Shown: in pieces, positions 34,301 to 42,895 of the stretch
Layout of the letters: every line of letters starts with the position of its first letter
How positions within the stretch are numbered: the stretch's first letter is position 1
NCBI RefSeq assembly: GCF_040183065.1
Contig: NC_091132.1
Location: 157,640,102 to 157,704,101 of the forward strand
DNA: 64,000 bases
Source of the DNA: Periplaneta americana
Lineage: Eukaryota > Arthropoda > Insecta > Blattodea > Blattidae
Direction: 5' to 3'
Translations under genes and position numbers: made by a program
Notes under the pieces: model-generated
Databases searched by the model: none
The model's input: the letters and a program-made list of their open reading frames with translations, nothing else
What the model was told of the DNA's origin: nothing

Positions 34301-35771
34301 TGAGAATTTATGTAGTGTATTGCTATTTAGATGCTCTTAAAAATAGCTCCCTATGCCAAATGATTGTTGTATTCCTCTATGCAGGCCTAATAACCAGAGA
34401 AAGCGTTTTGCTTCAATCAGTTTCCGAAAGATGCTTGCAGGTAGCTGAAACCTGGTGAAGTGTGTCTGCATTGTTGTGTAGTGCAAGGTTTCTAGATGTC
34501 TTTGTCGAACAGCTGTTTTCGACGGACCCTGCTGTAGTGTATTGACAAAGTGATTCGTATTAATAATTAGGACATTCCTGTCACTTGTTCTTTTGTTTCT
34601 TATTCTGCACTACTTAAAAAGACAGAGTTTTCTCAACAGAAAGGCCTACGTACTGAGAGTTGGCAAACATGGTATTTTCCACATAAAATTTGTTCTATAG
34701 ATCAAGGCTAGAATGTTGAGACGATTTTGATATTTCCAACATAACTCATAATTTATTTATAGCAGTGTATCTATATTGGTAACGTTTCCTCTGGTGAAAC
34801 AGTTTCGTTTAGGTTTGAAGTTGATTACTTTAATGTATATTTGTTGCGACTATTCTATTGTCTGATAGTATATATTCGTCAGGATTGCAGCTACCAAAGA
34901 CAGGTCTGTATCATCAGAATTCGACGGTATTGCAGATGAAGAGAACGAGACTGTGTGCGAGATTCCGAAGAATTCAGATTCCTCAAGAAAACATGCCAGA
35001 ACTGCTGATGATAAGCAATTGCAATTCGAAATGTCTAACGAATGTCTCTCCAATCCGGCAAAATCGACGACGCATTTATGTGAGCGTGTAGAGAAGAATG
35101 CTTACGAATGCGATATTTGTGGTAGAAGTTTTTCGAATTCGAGTAGTGTAAAAAGACATGAACTGCTGCACAGTGGAGAGACACCTTTCAAATGTGATGT
35201 TTGTGATAAGTGTTTCTTGTCGTCGACTTGTCTCACAAGGCATAAACTTGTGCACAGTTGTGAGAAACCTTTCAAATGTGATGTTTGTGGTAAGTGTTTC
35301 TCTGACTCGAGTTACCTTAGAAGGCATGTACGCGTGCACATTAATGAGAGACCTTTCAAATGTAACGTCTGTGGTCTGTGTTTCTCGTTCTCGAGTTGTC
35401 TTAGTAGGCATAAACTTGTACACAACGGTGAGAAGCCTTACAAATGTGAAGTTTGTGGTAAGTGTTTTTCGCAGTCGAGTAGTCTTGGAAGACATAAATT
35501 CGTACACATTGGTGAGACACCTTTCAAATGTGCAGTTTGTGGCAAGTATTTTGTGGAGTCGAGTTGTCTAAGAATCCATCAACGCCTTCACACAGGCGAG
35601 AAACCTTTCAAATGCGATGTTTGTGGCAAGTGTTTTTCACAGTCTTGTAATCTAAGAATCCATGAACGCATTCACACCGGCGAAAAAACTTTCAAATGCG
35701 ATGTTTGTGGCAAGATTTTTTCGCGGTCGAGTAATCTAAGAAGGCATGAACTCGTGCACACAGGGGAATAA
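21619..35771 (+). CDS. ZF-B: complete C2H2 zinc-finger gene, four coding exons
   Basis: Joined exons (21619-21714, 27383-27520, 34042-34124, 34883-35771) give about 401 residues with consistent phases (0, 0, 2). Residues 1-105 are acidic with a MKMEPDSDPLA start and IKTEC, VKSEAE and similar short motifs. The C-terminal half has eight C2H2 fingers, each C-x2-C-x12-H-x3-H, most with TGEKPFKCDVCGK-type linkers. The stop follows directly after HTGE. It is predicted to be a nuclear, sequence-specific DNA-binding protein; the target and partners are unknown. Introns are 5.7 kb, 6.5 kb and 0.8 kb; the first two contain mobile elements. An acceptor four bases before the ATG implies an upstream non-coding exon. 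A conserved CRE/TATA block before exon 2 may give a second start. It belongs to the same family as ZF-A. Confidence 0.85.
22665..23512 (+). mobile_element. Decayed LINE reverse-transcriptase remnant in ZF-B intron 1
   Basis: The + strand shows FVNDIV, then ILLFADDINSIKK (reverse-transcriptase palm motif FADD), KDLGILFSINYRFHSHI, LEYAAVIWKP and a C-terminal YNKLYLH...DIFNMN segment, in several frames. The order is that of a CR1/Jockey-like ORF2 from the catalytic site to the C-terminus. It is full of stops and frameshifts, hence old. It is a different family from both the RTE copies and the Jockey element at 45650-52020. Confidence 0.65.
23513..24041. other. Intron sequence of ZF-B
   Basis: No further feature is supported before the Tigger element. 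Confidence 0.5.
24044..26522 (-). mobile_element. Tigger (pogo-type) DNA transposon
   Basis: 2,479 bp with TA on both sides (24042-24043 and 26523-26524). Ends are CAGTGAAACCTCTCTATAAC (left) and CAGTGAAACCTCCCTAAACG (right, reverse complement), with GTGTCCGTTA-type subterminal repeats. It encodes a CENP-B-like transposase on the - strand that is close to intact. It sits in intron 1 of ZF-B, opposite to the gene. Short ends, TA target and protein together place it firmly in the Tc1/mariner superfamily, Tigger branch. Confidence 0.92.
24380..25955 (-). pseudogene. Tigger transposase with one stop and one frameshift
   Basis: Starts MAPCKSLTLKEKVDMIDY (ATG at 25953-25955), a CENP-B-type N-terminal helix-turn-helix. 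The second CENP-B DNA-binding part reads SNGWLEKFTKRHDIKFRS. The catalytic core follows, with FNADETGLFF, VLLFLDNATSHP and LDQGVIQNFK supplying the three acidic residues. The C-terminus is acidic (DDDNHDSDDDD). Two lesions are seen: TGA at 25794-25796 in the first domain and a one-base gain near 25404-25406 (T run on the - strand), just after ADETGLFFRALPDKT. Without these it would be about 525 residues, normal for the family. Catalytic residues are preserved, so inactivation is recent. Confidence 0.88.
26525..27266. other. Intron sequence of ZF-B
   Basis: AT-rich. No feature is supported. Confidence 0.5.
27267..27308 (+). promoter_or_regulatory. Conserved CRE plus TATA block ahead of ZF-B exon 2
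   Basis: Perfect TGACGTCA (27267-27274), ATTAATAA, GTGTGGACGGACC and TATAAATA (27301-27308), 75 bp before exon 2. The order and spacing match the block before ZF-A exon 2. An in-frame ATG lies in exon 2 (in TECMDHRYE), so a shorter protein could start there. Promoter function is an inference. Confidence 0.45.
27383..27520 (+). CDS. ZF-B exon 2
   Basis: 46 codons, phase 0 at both ends, between TTTATTTTGCAG and GAG/GTGAGT. Starts EGNLLDFHFTAIKTECMDHR, ends VKSEAE. Clear paralogue of 8520-8657. Confidence 0.88.
27521..29527. other. Intron 2 of ZF-B, first part
   Basis: No gene is supported. A (TA)n run lies at about 28936-28976. Around 28420-28800 faint coding-like similarity to a retroelement could not be confirmed. 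Confidence 0.4.
29528..30262. repeat. (ATT)n microsatellite cluster with a MITE inside
   Basis: ATT runs at 29528-29630, 30014-30066, 30119-30175 and 30237-30262. The last three are separated by two copies of a 50-bp spacer (ATGAATTAATTTGTATTACT and on), a local tandem duplication. The first and second are separated by the MITE described next. Confidence 0.9.
29631..30013. mobile_element. MITE inserted in an (ATT)n run
   Basis: Ends are inverted: TAGTCCCGTCGCTCTAATTT at the left and TAGTCCCGACGCTGTTATTT at the right (reverse complement). The interior is GC-richer than its surroundings and has no coding capacity. Because both flanks are ATT repeat, the target duplication cannot be separated from the repeat. 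A TTA or TA target is compatible. Confidence 0.7.
30430..30719 (+). other. Possible exon of unknown origin in ZF-B intron 2
   Basis: An open frame (LKDYMGAEIESISEAELLKV and on, with CEQCVAVDGGHFSVL and GDVCCTINSKKKEVRVILP) ends at a good donor, GGAAG/GTGAGT, at about 30718. Composition is more protein-like than most short frames here, with six cysteines. No family is recognised and no partner exon found. It may be a captured or transposon-derived exon. Confidence 0.3.
30860..30982. mobile_element. Truncated copy of the 181-bp MITE
   Basis: Matches the right two-thirds of the element at 60578-60758 (GCGATCCTGGTGG, then AGTATTGAGCTTCGC and CTGTATATACTAAACTGT). The left end is missing or decayed. 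Confidence 0.65.
31260..31340. repeat. (TA)n microsatellites
   Basis: Two TA runs (about 31260-31300 and 31311-31340) split by TATGTATGA. Cruciform-prone, no gene. Confidence 0.95.
31650..32313 (+). mobile_element. 3' end of a hAT (ZBED5-like) transposon
   Basis: The right terminus, read as reverse complement, is CAGCGGTTCCCAAAGTGTGG, then ATCGCGACCCC, a typical end of hAT elements of the Charlie/ZBED5 type. Upstream are coding remnants in broken frames: FTDMQPSLHDFNQQLHEYFL and QFWIKKMQEYLELAKN, like the C-terminal dimerisation part of such transposases. The left end was not found, so the target duplication cannot be tested. Confidence 0.5.
32665..32918 (+). repeat. Old tRNA-derived SINE of a second family
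   Basis: Begins with a tRNA-like head (TGTGGAGTAGCAGTTAGCAT) with a decayed B-box. It then has CAAGTTACCTGCTT, CTCAACCCATTAGATGCAAA, CTGAACCCCGGACTCAT and a 3' end AGTGTCGTAAAATAAAC. I recognise this layout from an abundant arthropod SINE with CAAGTTACCTGGTTGAG and CCCCGGACTCAT blocks. It is heavily diverged. Confidence 0.65.
32919..34041. other. Intron 2 of ZF-B, last part
   Basis: AT-rich. No feature is supported apart from one TAGGCCTA near 33889. Confidence 0.5.
34042..34124 (+). CDS. ZF-B exon 3
   Basis: 27 codons plus two bases, between CTCTGCGTTAG and TG/GTGAGT. Encodes EEQSDLDAVNEEPRVEGAAE and DNQIFTE. The split codon TG/G gives Trp at the junction. Paralogue of 8964-9043. Confidence 0.85.
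34883..35771 (+). CDS. ZF-B exon 4 (eight C2H2 fingers)
   Basis: Acceptor TATTCGTCAG before 34883. About 75 Ser/Glu-rich residues (IAATKDRSVSSEFDGIADEE and on) lead into eight uninterrupted fingers from 35107 to 35760, all with intact zinc ligands. The stop TAA is at 35769-35771. Helix residues differ between fingers, for example NSSSVKR, SSTCLTR, DSSYLRR and FSSCLSR, so the array could read a long composite site. Confidence 0.9.
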
Positions 35772-35840
35772 ATGAACACAAAATTTTGTTGAAAGAATTG
35801 AAACTTTAATTAACTCAGAAAATGTAGGCCTAATTTTATT

Positions 35841-35996
35841 TTCAGAGCAGAAGTGGTGTAAGTCAAAAATGGGTAATGAGGGTTAAAGTAAACATTCTGT
35901 AAAATACAGCGCAAAGTAGCAGTTAATATTGAATATATTAAATTATTAGTAGTCAGGTGAATAGCGTGAAGGATATATTGCCACTTCTGCTCTGAA
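35841..35996. mobile_element. 156-bp MITE with perfect 16-bp inverted ends
   Basis: TTCAGAGCAGAAGTGG (35841-35856) and its exact reverse complement (35981-35996). The interior resembles the first part of repeat X (TTTTACAGAATGTTTACTTT and ACCCTCATTACCC when read on the - strand). Lies 70 bp after the ZF-B stop. Confidence 0.65.
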
Positions 35997-36789
35997 CGCC
36001 TCAAATAATCACTGGGAATGTAAAATCAAAACCAATAACAGTCATATAAGTTATTACAGAAAAGATTGCTTTTTATATTAAATTTAAAAAGGCTCTTTTA
36101 TTTCATGAGAACTTAATACGTCTGCCACATGAATCTACACCAACACATCAGAAATTTATCGACTCAGTCTGGATTTATTCAATAAGTGAATATTTTGCAA
36201 AAGGATTACAATACTCCATGAATTCTTGCAAAATTAACACCATGATCCCTACTTGAATGCAATATAACATTCAACTGTTGAAAGATATAAAGAAAAAAAA
36301 AACGAATATAAAAATTATGGAATTTCTTGCATTAAAAACTGTAGATAATTTATCCAAAATCGGAATGGTTGCACTTGTGACCTCTGCAAAAAAAATAATA
36401 TACTGTAACAAGTATTTACTTTGTTTTTATTTAAACTGTCCTTCCTGACATACAAATATGTAACTGATAACTAAAAAATGTTGTATACAACACAATACGT
36501 AGGCTACCTACAACGTGGAATATTGGTTATGACTGAGTTATGATTTTTTCTTGGTCTTTAGGGAATTTGAAGAACGACAAATTCGGAGATTTAAACTTGT
36601 TATTGCAATTTTCGTCATTGCGCACATTGCCTTTATTCCGACGCATGATTAAAACATTATAACATCTCGCATCCCTTTAAAGCACGTGCTGGCTTTATCA
36701 ACCTATGACCTTTGCCTTGCCTGTCGCTTGGGCGCTAGTGTCGCGAATGTTGGCAAAAAAAGTGTTGAAGTTGCGGGACTGTGTACTAG
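35997..36789. other. Intergenic downstream of ZF-B
   Basis: No supported gene. Short open frames are AT-rich chance frames. Confidence 0.5.
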
Positions 36790-37090
36790 ACTGTGGTCTG
36801 CCCTAAAAGGGCGATGCACGCGTGCACATAGGCGAGAAACCTGTCAAACGTGATGTGTTTCTTTCAATCGAGTGGCGTGAAAAGCAAACTCCTGCACACA
36901 GACGAGGAACCTTCCTAATGTAATTATTCTGGTCTTTCTCGGCCATGAGTAACCTAAAAAGCCGTCAACACCTGCACACAATCGCGAAATCTTTCAAATG
37001 CGATGTTTGTGGGAAGTGTTCTTCGATGTGAGTTATATAAGAAAGCATGAACAACTTCACGGAGTGAGAAGCCTTCTAAATGTAACTGCT
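36790..37090 (+). pseudogene. Dead zinc-finger array
   Basis: About four finger remnants in changing frames: HIGEKPVKRDV, SSGVKSKLLHTDEEPS, MSNLKSRQHLHT followed by FKCDVCGKC, and IRKHEQLHG. Cys and His codons are partly preserved, but stops and frameshifts lie between the units. Similarity is to the ZF-B type of finger (FKCDVCGKC), so this is probably the 3' remains of another tandem duplicate. Confidence 0.7.
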
Positions 37091-37099
37091 GTCTAACTT

Positions 37100-39050
37100 A
37101 ATTACTCGATACAGACCAGGATGAATGGAAACACGATTAATTGCAGTTTCATCATTTATTTGTGAGAAATTGTCAACTGCACGATTTTTGTAGCCATATT
37201 GTTTTATCATTCGTTAGTTTTTGAAATGAACGACGATCATTTTTGTGAATTGAAGCCAAATAAATGCAGAGCGATGAACACTAATGGAGATCACTGCAGA
37301 TGGTGCTGAACTGTGACGGGATTATTGCAATAAAATAATAAAAGTATAAATTACTTTAAGTTAAGCTATCAGGAATGTAGAATTATTCTGCCATATTTGA
37401 AATAATAACTCGGGTAATACATCATAAATCGCAAGCCCTCTCTTTTCCAGCTGTTTCTGTTGATGGAACTAAAGGCTGCAGGAGAAGAAAATATGGTTCA
37501 AGTTCCCATTTATCCTGAAAACAGCACTCTTCGTCTACTTTTCAAAATCATTGAAGGTTGTGAAAGTCCTCATTTCTAAAGATTTAGCCTTCGTTATTCT
37601 GATTGCCTGAGCTTTCGAAGTCTGAAGTTCAGTTGCTGCAGGAATATTATGAGAAGCAGTTTTAAAGTCATAGAACTGAAATGAATCAGATACTTCCAAC
37701 GTTTAGATGGTCAATTATTTATTAATCAGTCATTACTTTTATTGTGAAACCAGATATTTTTGGTCATCTTCATCAGTATATTCCATACCAGTGAGGTAGA
37801 ACGATAAGAACAATAACATCGTACTTTTTATACATCCTGATTACTTACCTTTAATGTCACTAACGAGTTTGTAATTTTCTTATGTGAACAATTTCCTATA
37901 TTAAATGAAACCATTATGGTATTGTAGTTCGACTCCACACTTCAACACCTTCCAACAATAAAACACACCCTCCTAACAGGCAGAGAAGTTCGAGATGACG
38001 CCGCGATCTAGTAGGCTCTGATGATGGTGCGTGAAGCACTGAAACAGCTGTAAGCCGGACAAATAATACATATTTAACACGAGTAATTCCACTAGTTCAT
38101 CAATTAATTATATTCAAGTGTTAAAAGTGGTGTACGCAAGATTCAAAATGAATGAGATTTGGTTACACATTTACCGGTAAATCTTTACAATAGCGTTACC
38201 AAAAGAAGGCAAGGACTCCCTACAGGATAGCCTGGAAGAGAGAGGTTTGGATGTAGTTTTGCCATTTTTTTAGACAATTGTAAATATATGCGAATCATAC
38301 TAACCTAACCTGTCACTAACTCGATTTTACGAAAACTTGTCTTTTCCCTTTAATTAGTAAGGAAACACAGTAATGAAATGAACGTGCTGCCCTTCACTGC
38401 CGCCTACACCTTCTATCTCGATAGAGCGATCCTGCCTACCTGTACCTCTCCACCGGGCTCCAGTTTCACAGCAACTTTCCACCTTTATTTGGGAAATTGG
38501 TGTTTGCACTCAATTTTTCTTTCATTTATGGTACATATGACTTGAGTAGACGCCAAATATGTGAATACATTTGTATCTTAAAGTGGTAACGCAATTGTGA
38601 AGAAATGATAATTTACTATATAAAGGATTTTGATATATTACATATGGTTATTATTATTTTTTACATAAAAGTATTTTGAAACTTATTGTAGGTTGCCCTA
38701 TATTATTATATCAATCACCTTAATACCTTGTAAGGGCAACAGAACACCTGCATGAAGCAACATTCTAACCTCACTTCTACTGTATTACAGGTTACTGTAC
38801 TTCAAAATAATTGTTATAGTGCTATTATATACAAAATATTGATGTAATACCTACCGAAATAGTGTAGCTTATTATTAACTGTGTAGCCTACTTACGATCT
38901 GTGCCTTGTTTCAGTTGATCATTGATTTCATGTAGTATGTTTCGTTATTCGAAACCGTCTCAAAACTTTCTCGTCATCCCACTCTTCAACATTATTTGGA
39001 CGCAGCCTAATTCGTTTTTCTGTTCTGATATAACGAAGCATCTGCTCCAG
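37100..39050. other. Intergenic
   Basis: No gene is supported. Around 37905-38100 the stretch with GCAGAGAAGTTCGAGATGAC, GATGATGGTGCGTGAAGCAC and GAAACAGCTGTAAGCC looks like the end of a retroelement (possibly Penelope-like), from memory of similar text and without proof. Confidence 0.3.
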
Positions 39051-39057
39051 AACTTAC

Positions 39058-39121
39058 CATCAGAATCAGTATCAAAATTAAATTGATCCTTCAAATCACC
39101 AGCTGTACGACGTGCAGCCAT
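39058..39121 (-). CDS. Candidate first coding exon of a - strand gene
   Basis: On the - strand an AAGATGGCTGC context opens ATG at 39119-39121 and encodes MAARRTAGDLKDQFNFDTDS and D, then a strong donor, GATG/GTAAGTT. The AAGATGGC element around a start codon is a YY1-like leader typical of housekeeping genes. No second exon was recognised downstream (lower coordinates). Could be real or chance. Confidence 0.3.
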
Positions 39122-39526
39122 CTTGATTTCAACACCGAGTTCAAACCTCCGGATAACGCCTATCTGCCACTCTGCCTTCCGGATTGCTAATCTGTAAGTT
39201 TAGCCTCCAGATTGCACATAACCAAAAGTCTTAGTACGCAATTACAACCCAACTTTTGGATAAATATGATATCTGCCGGATAAGTTTAAACTAGAACCAT
39301 GGATAAATACATAATAGGATGCGAAACTGCGGTCAGCGCCATCTGGATTTGGGGGTTTTAAATAAGGTGATCAGCGCCCAACGTCGTAGCTGATGAATAT
39401 TAGAACTACGTGTTGGGTACATTACCCAGAGTTCTCTATTTATCCGTTCGAGATATTGCTGTACGGGAGAGTCGAAGATGAAGATTTGTAATTGTATTTC
39501 TGGTGGTATGTATGTACTGGTGGTAT
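39122..39526. other. Intergenic
   Basis: No supported feature. Confidence 0.5.
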
Positions 39527-39534
39527 GTTGTGTA

Positions 39535-40827
39535 CAACGAGCACAGAATGCATAGAGTAGATATAAACAGCTTGGAGGTGAAGCCGCTTTTGTGGACAGT
39601 CGCCATTATGATGCTACCAAAACATTGCGCTCCCGGTTAGCACATGGGCAGTTGATTGTGATGTTGCATCGTTGTTTTAATTAATAAATTAACTAATTTC
39701 AATATGCCTACATGTTCTGCGTATGGCTGCACAAACAGGTTTCCAAAAAAAAATTCCTGGAATAACTTTTCACGGGTAAATATGCATGTGTGAAATGTAC
39801 TTATTACCGGTAGGCTAGATACGGTAATGAATGATTTAGCCTAAGTTAGTCGGTTAGATTCGTATTGTTCACGTATTTGTTTGATTAAGAGAAAGGATTA
39901 GTGTATTGATATTATTGTAATTAATTTTTATAATCACGAAATCAGACATGCTTTGCAGACTTAGCATTTACGAGCGAAGCTAACCTAACAACCCATGTTG
40001 GAAGTTTGTGTCGAGTGCTATAGAAAACTGGTGTACCGAGGTTTCTCTTAAACCGAATGCACGTATTCGTTTGATGAAGAAAAAGAAATAGTGTATTAAT
40101 ATTATTGTAATTAATTTTTATAATCACGAAATCAGACTTATGCTTTACAGACTTAGTAGCTTCATTAACTCGGTCGTGAACTGACTTGACCCACTTGGTA
40201 ATAAAACTTCACTTTTGTTCGCCGTTATAATCTAATTATATACTATAAACGAAGAGCCTATCAAATATTATATGGTTAAGAGCATTCCATTTTTTCTCTA
40301 AACAAAATCGGGACATCTATACGAAATACTGGCAAAAGGAAGAGAATGATAATTTGCGTTAAGAAGCAAGTTTCATTATTAATTCGAAACAAATGGATCA
40401 ACCTATAAAAGTAATTATTATAGGGTAGCATTTTTATTGGACTAGTAGCAAAATAAGGTCAAACTGTTATTTTCCTTTTTTATCATTATTGTTTGTTCAA
40501 CCTTCCAGATTATCTATTAAATACCATACTGCAATTTGAAGAGCTGCCAATTTAAATAACCTGTATATATGTGATTTATCGATGACAGTTTCGTATTTTT
40601 TTGCTAAAAATACGTGCATAGCGATTCTGTATTACGAAACAAACAAGAAAGTGTGAGTCCTACAAGAAATTAGGGACATATGGAATTCTTATTATGATAA
40701 GATCTTCTATAACGTAATAGCTATTTTGCAATGTTTTGGTAGCAACAAGATGGCGTCAGGTCCATCAAACCGGCTTCATTCCGTCCAATGGTATTAGTGT
40801 CTACTCTATTGTATTCTGTGCTCGTTG
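39535..40827 (+). mobile_element. P-like DNA transposon with THAP exon, copy 2
   Basis: 1,293 bp, with the same CAACGAGCACAGAAT ends as copy 1 and its own perfect 8-bp duplication, GTTGTGTA (39527-39534 and 40828-40835). It is nearly identical to copy 1 outside the nested insertions, so both moved fairly recently. It carries the THAP start and one fewer 190-bp unit, and no transposase core. The right target copy is the first unit of the CATT-rich minisatellite. Confidence 0.72.
39704..39775 (+). pseudogene. THAP exon of P-like copy 2, frameshifted
   Basis: ATG is present (39704-39706): MPTCSAYGCTNRF. A run of nine A instead of eight then shifts the frame, so the conserved I-x-F-H part is lost before the donor CACGG/GTAAAT. 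Copy 1 has the right frame but no ATG. The extra A could also be an assembly error in a homopolymer. Confidence 0.65.
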
Positions 40828-42012
40828 GTTGTGTACGTGTTTTCATTCATGCATTATTGTGTTCATCCATTCATTTATTGTGTACGTCTTTCATTCATTA
40901 TGTACTTTTTCATTCATTCGCTCATTTTGTACAACTTTTCATTAATTCAGTGTTGTGTTCATATTTTCATTCATTCATTGTCGTGTACGTCTTTTCATTC
41001 ATTATTGCGTATAACTTTTCATTCATTCATTGTTGTGTTCATCCATTCATTCATTATGTACATATTTTCATTCATTCATTCATTGTGTACAACTTTCCAT
41101 TAATTCATTCCTGTGTTCATATTTTCATTCATTCATTCATTCATTGTTGTGTACGTCTTTTCATTCATTCATTCATCCAGTGTTGTATACATATTTTCAT
41201 TCATTCATTATTGTATGTCTTTTCATTAATTATTGTTTACATAGTTTCATTCATTCATTGTTGTTTACGTCTTTTCATTCATTCATTGTTGTGTTCATCC
41301 ATTCATTCATTGTGTACATTTTCATTCATTCATTCATTCATCATTGTGTACAACTTTCCATTAATTCATTGCTGTGTTCATATTTTCATTCATTCATTGT
41401 TGTGTACGTCTTTTCATCCATTTATTCATTCATTCATCCATCCATTCAGTGTTATATACATATTTTCATTCATTGTTGTGTACGGCTTTTCATTCATTCG
41501 CTATTACGTTTTTTCATTCATTTATTTTTTCATTTATTCATTCATTCATTCATCCATTCATTCAGTGTTATATAGCCTACATATTTTCATTCATTCATTG
41601 TTGTGTACGGCTTTTCATTCAATCGTTGTTGTTACGTCTTTTCATTCATTCATTTATTCATTCATTCTTCATCCATTCATTCAGTGTTATATAGCCTACA
41701 TATTTTCATTCATTCATTGTTGTGTACGGCTTTTCATTCATTCGTCGTTGTTACGTCTTTTCATTCATTCATTTATTCATTCATTGTTCATCCATTCATT
41801 CAGTGTTGTGTACATATTTTCATTCATTCATTGTTGTGTACGGCTTTTCATTCATTCGTTGTTACGTCTTTTCATTCATTCATTTATTCATTCATTCATT
41901 CTTCATCCATTCATTCAGTGTTGTGTACATATTTTCATTCATTCATCGTTGTATAGGCCTACGTCTTTTCATTATTTTTTACATATTTTTATTCATTCAT
42001 TGTTGTGTACAC
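40828..42012. repeat. CATT-rich minisatellite
   Basis: Irregular tandem units built from (TTCA)n tracts joined by spacers such as GTTGTGTACGTCTTTTC, GTGTACAACTTTCCATTAA and CAGTGTTGTATACATATTTTC. Larger repeats of about 110-120 bp occur from 41450 to 41940. Long open frames in all three + frames (Phe/Ser/Ile/His-rich) result from a stop-free 4-bp period and are not genes. Confidence 0.9.
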
Positions 42013-42192
42013 CTCCTGATCACCATCAATATCCCAATATATGTTTATATCCAAGATTCCGCTGTTCAATGGTGTAGGCTACTGCATATATCAGAGGGAT
42101 TGGTCGGGGTATTGAACAGCGGGGGAGTTTATAGAGAGAACCGGGAATCAGACAGCCTGACAAATTGATAGTCAAACAGAGGGAGACACTAT

Positions 42193-42381
42193 GGGTGCTA
42201 TGCATAGACATTTCGCTAGCCCGCGCTACGAGCGTGCTAAACTAGCCCCGGCTATCGACTGGTTACTTGTACAGGATTCATATCATATCATATCGCTAAC
42301 ACTGGTTTATGAATACGAAAAACGTTAATTCCCTGATCGTCCACCGGAAGCCCGCGCTAAGAATGTCTATGAATATGGCCC
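42193..42381. mobile_element. 189-bp MITE-like element
   Basis: Ends are imperfectly inverted: GGGTGCTATGCATAGACATT at the left, GGGCCATATTCATAGACATT at the right (reverse complement), both followed by a CTAGC/TTAGC and GCGCT block. No coding capacity. No target duplication is obvious. Confidence 0.5.
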
Positions 42382-42891
42382 TTACAAACTGACAGATCGA
42401 GGAGACTAAGAACTCTGCCTGACTAACTGAATTATTTAAAAAGTTGCTGTTCTGATTGAGTAACTGAGGGTCAAGTGGAATAGCAGGAAAAATAATGACA
42501 GAACAATATCTGTGTCTGTGCTGACAGTAGACGATGCTTCCCCCTACGGCAGCGGATCCGCAGCGGTACGTGGTTCTGAATAATGATGCCCTCCACCTCA
42601 AAGGACACAAACGTATCGTGGCGGGGCATTGTTAGACGTTAGCGGAAACATAGGATATTCGTAGTAGGCTTTCCAAACAGAAGATCTGACTTCATATCTT
42701 CCAGTTTGATATTTTGTGGAAAAAGATGATGTTTCAGGTAGATTTCCAGAGAAATTCCACTTTCTCAAGTCATAATTTAAAGATTTAGTCACATAGTTCA
42801 AACGTAGCTATGGTAACCAAACAAGTATTTTGGTTTCCTGGAGTTATGGAAGCAGTGTAATTGTTGAAATTAATAGAAAATAAATATCTTC
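42382..42891. other. Intergenic
   Basis: No supported gene. Confidence 0.5.
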
Positions 42892-42895
42892 TTAA

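Noticed and set aside
35076-35571. Long frames overlapping the ZF-B fingers on both strands
   Set aside because: Shadows of the repetitive finger codons. The sense frame has all zinc ligands in register.
40788-42077. Long + strand frames (up to 429 residues) rich in Phe, Ser, Ile and His
   Set aside because: They arise from the CATT minisatellite, whose 4-bp period lacks stop codons in all frames. All three frames are open and equally repetitive.
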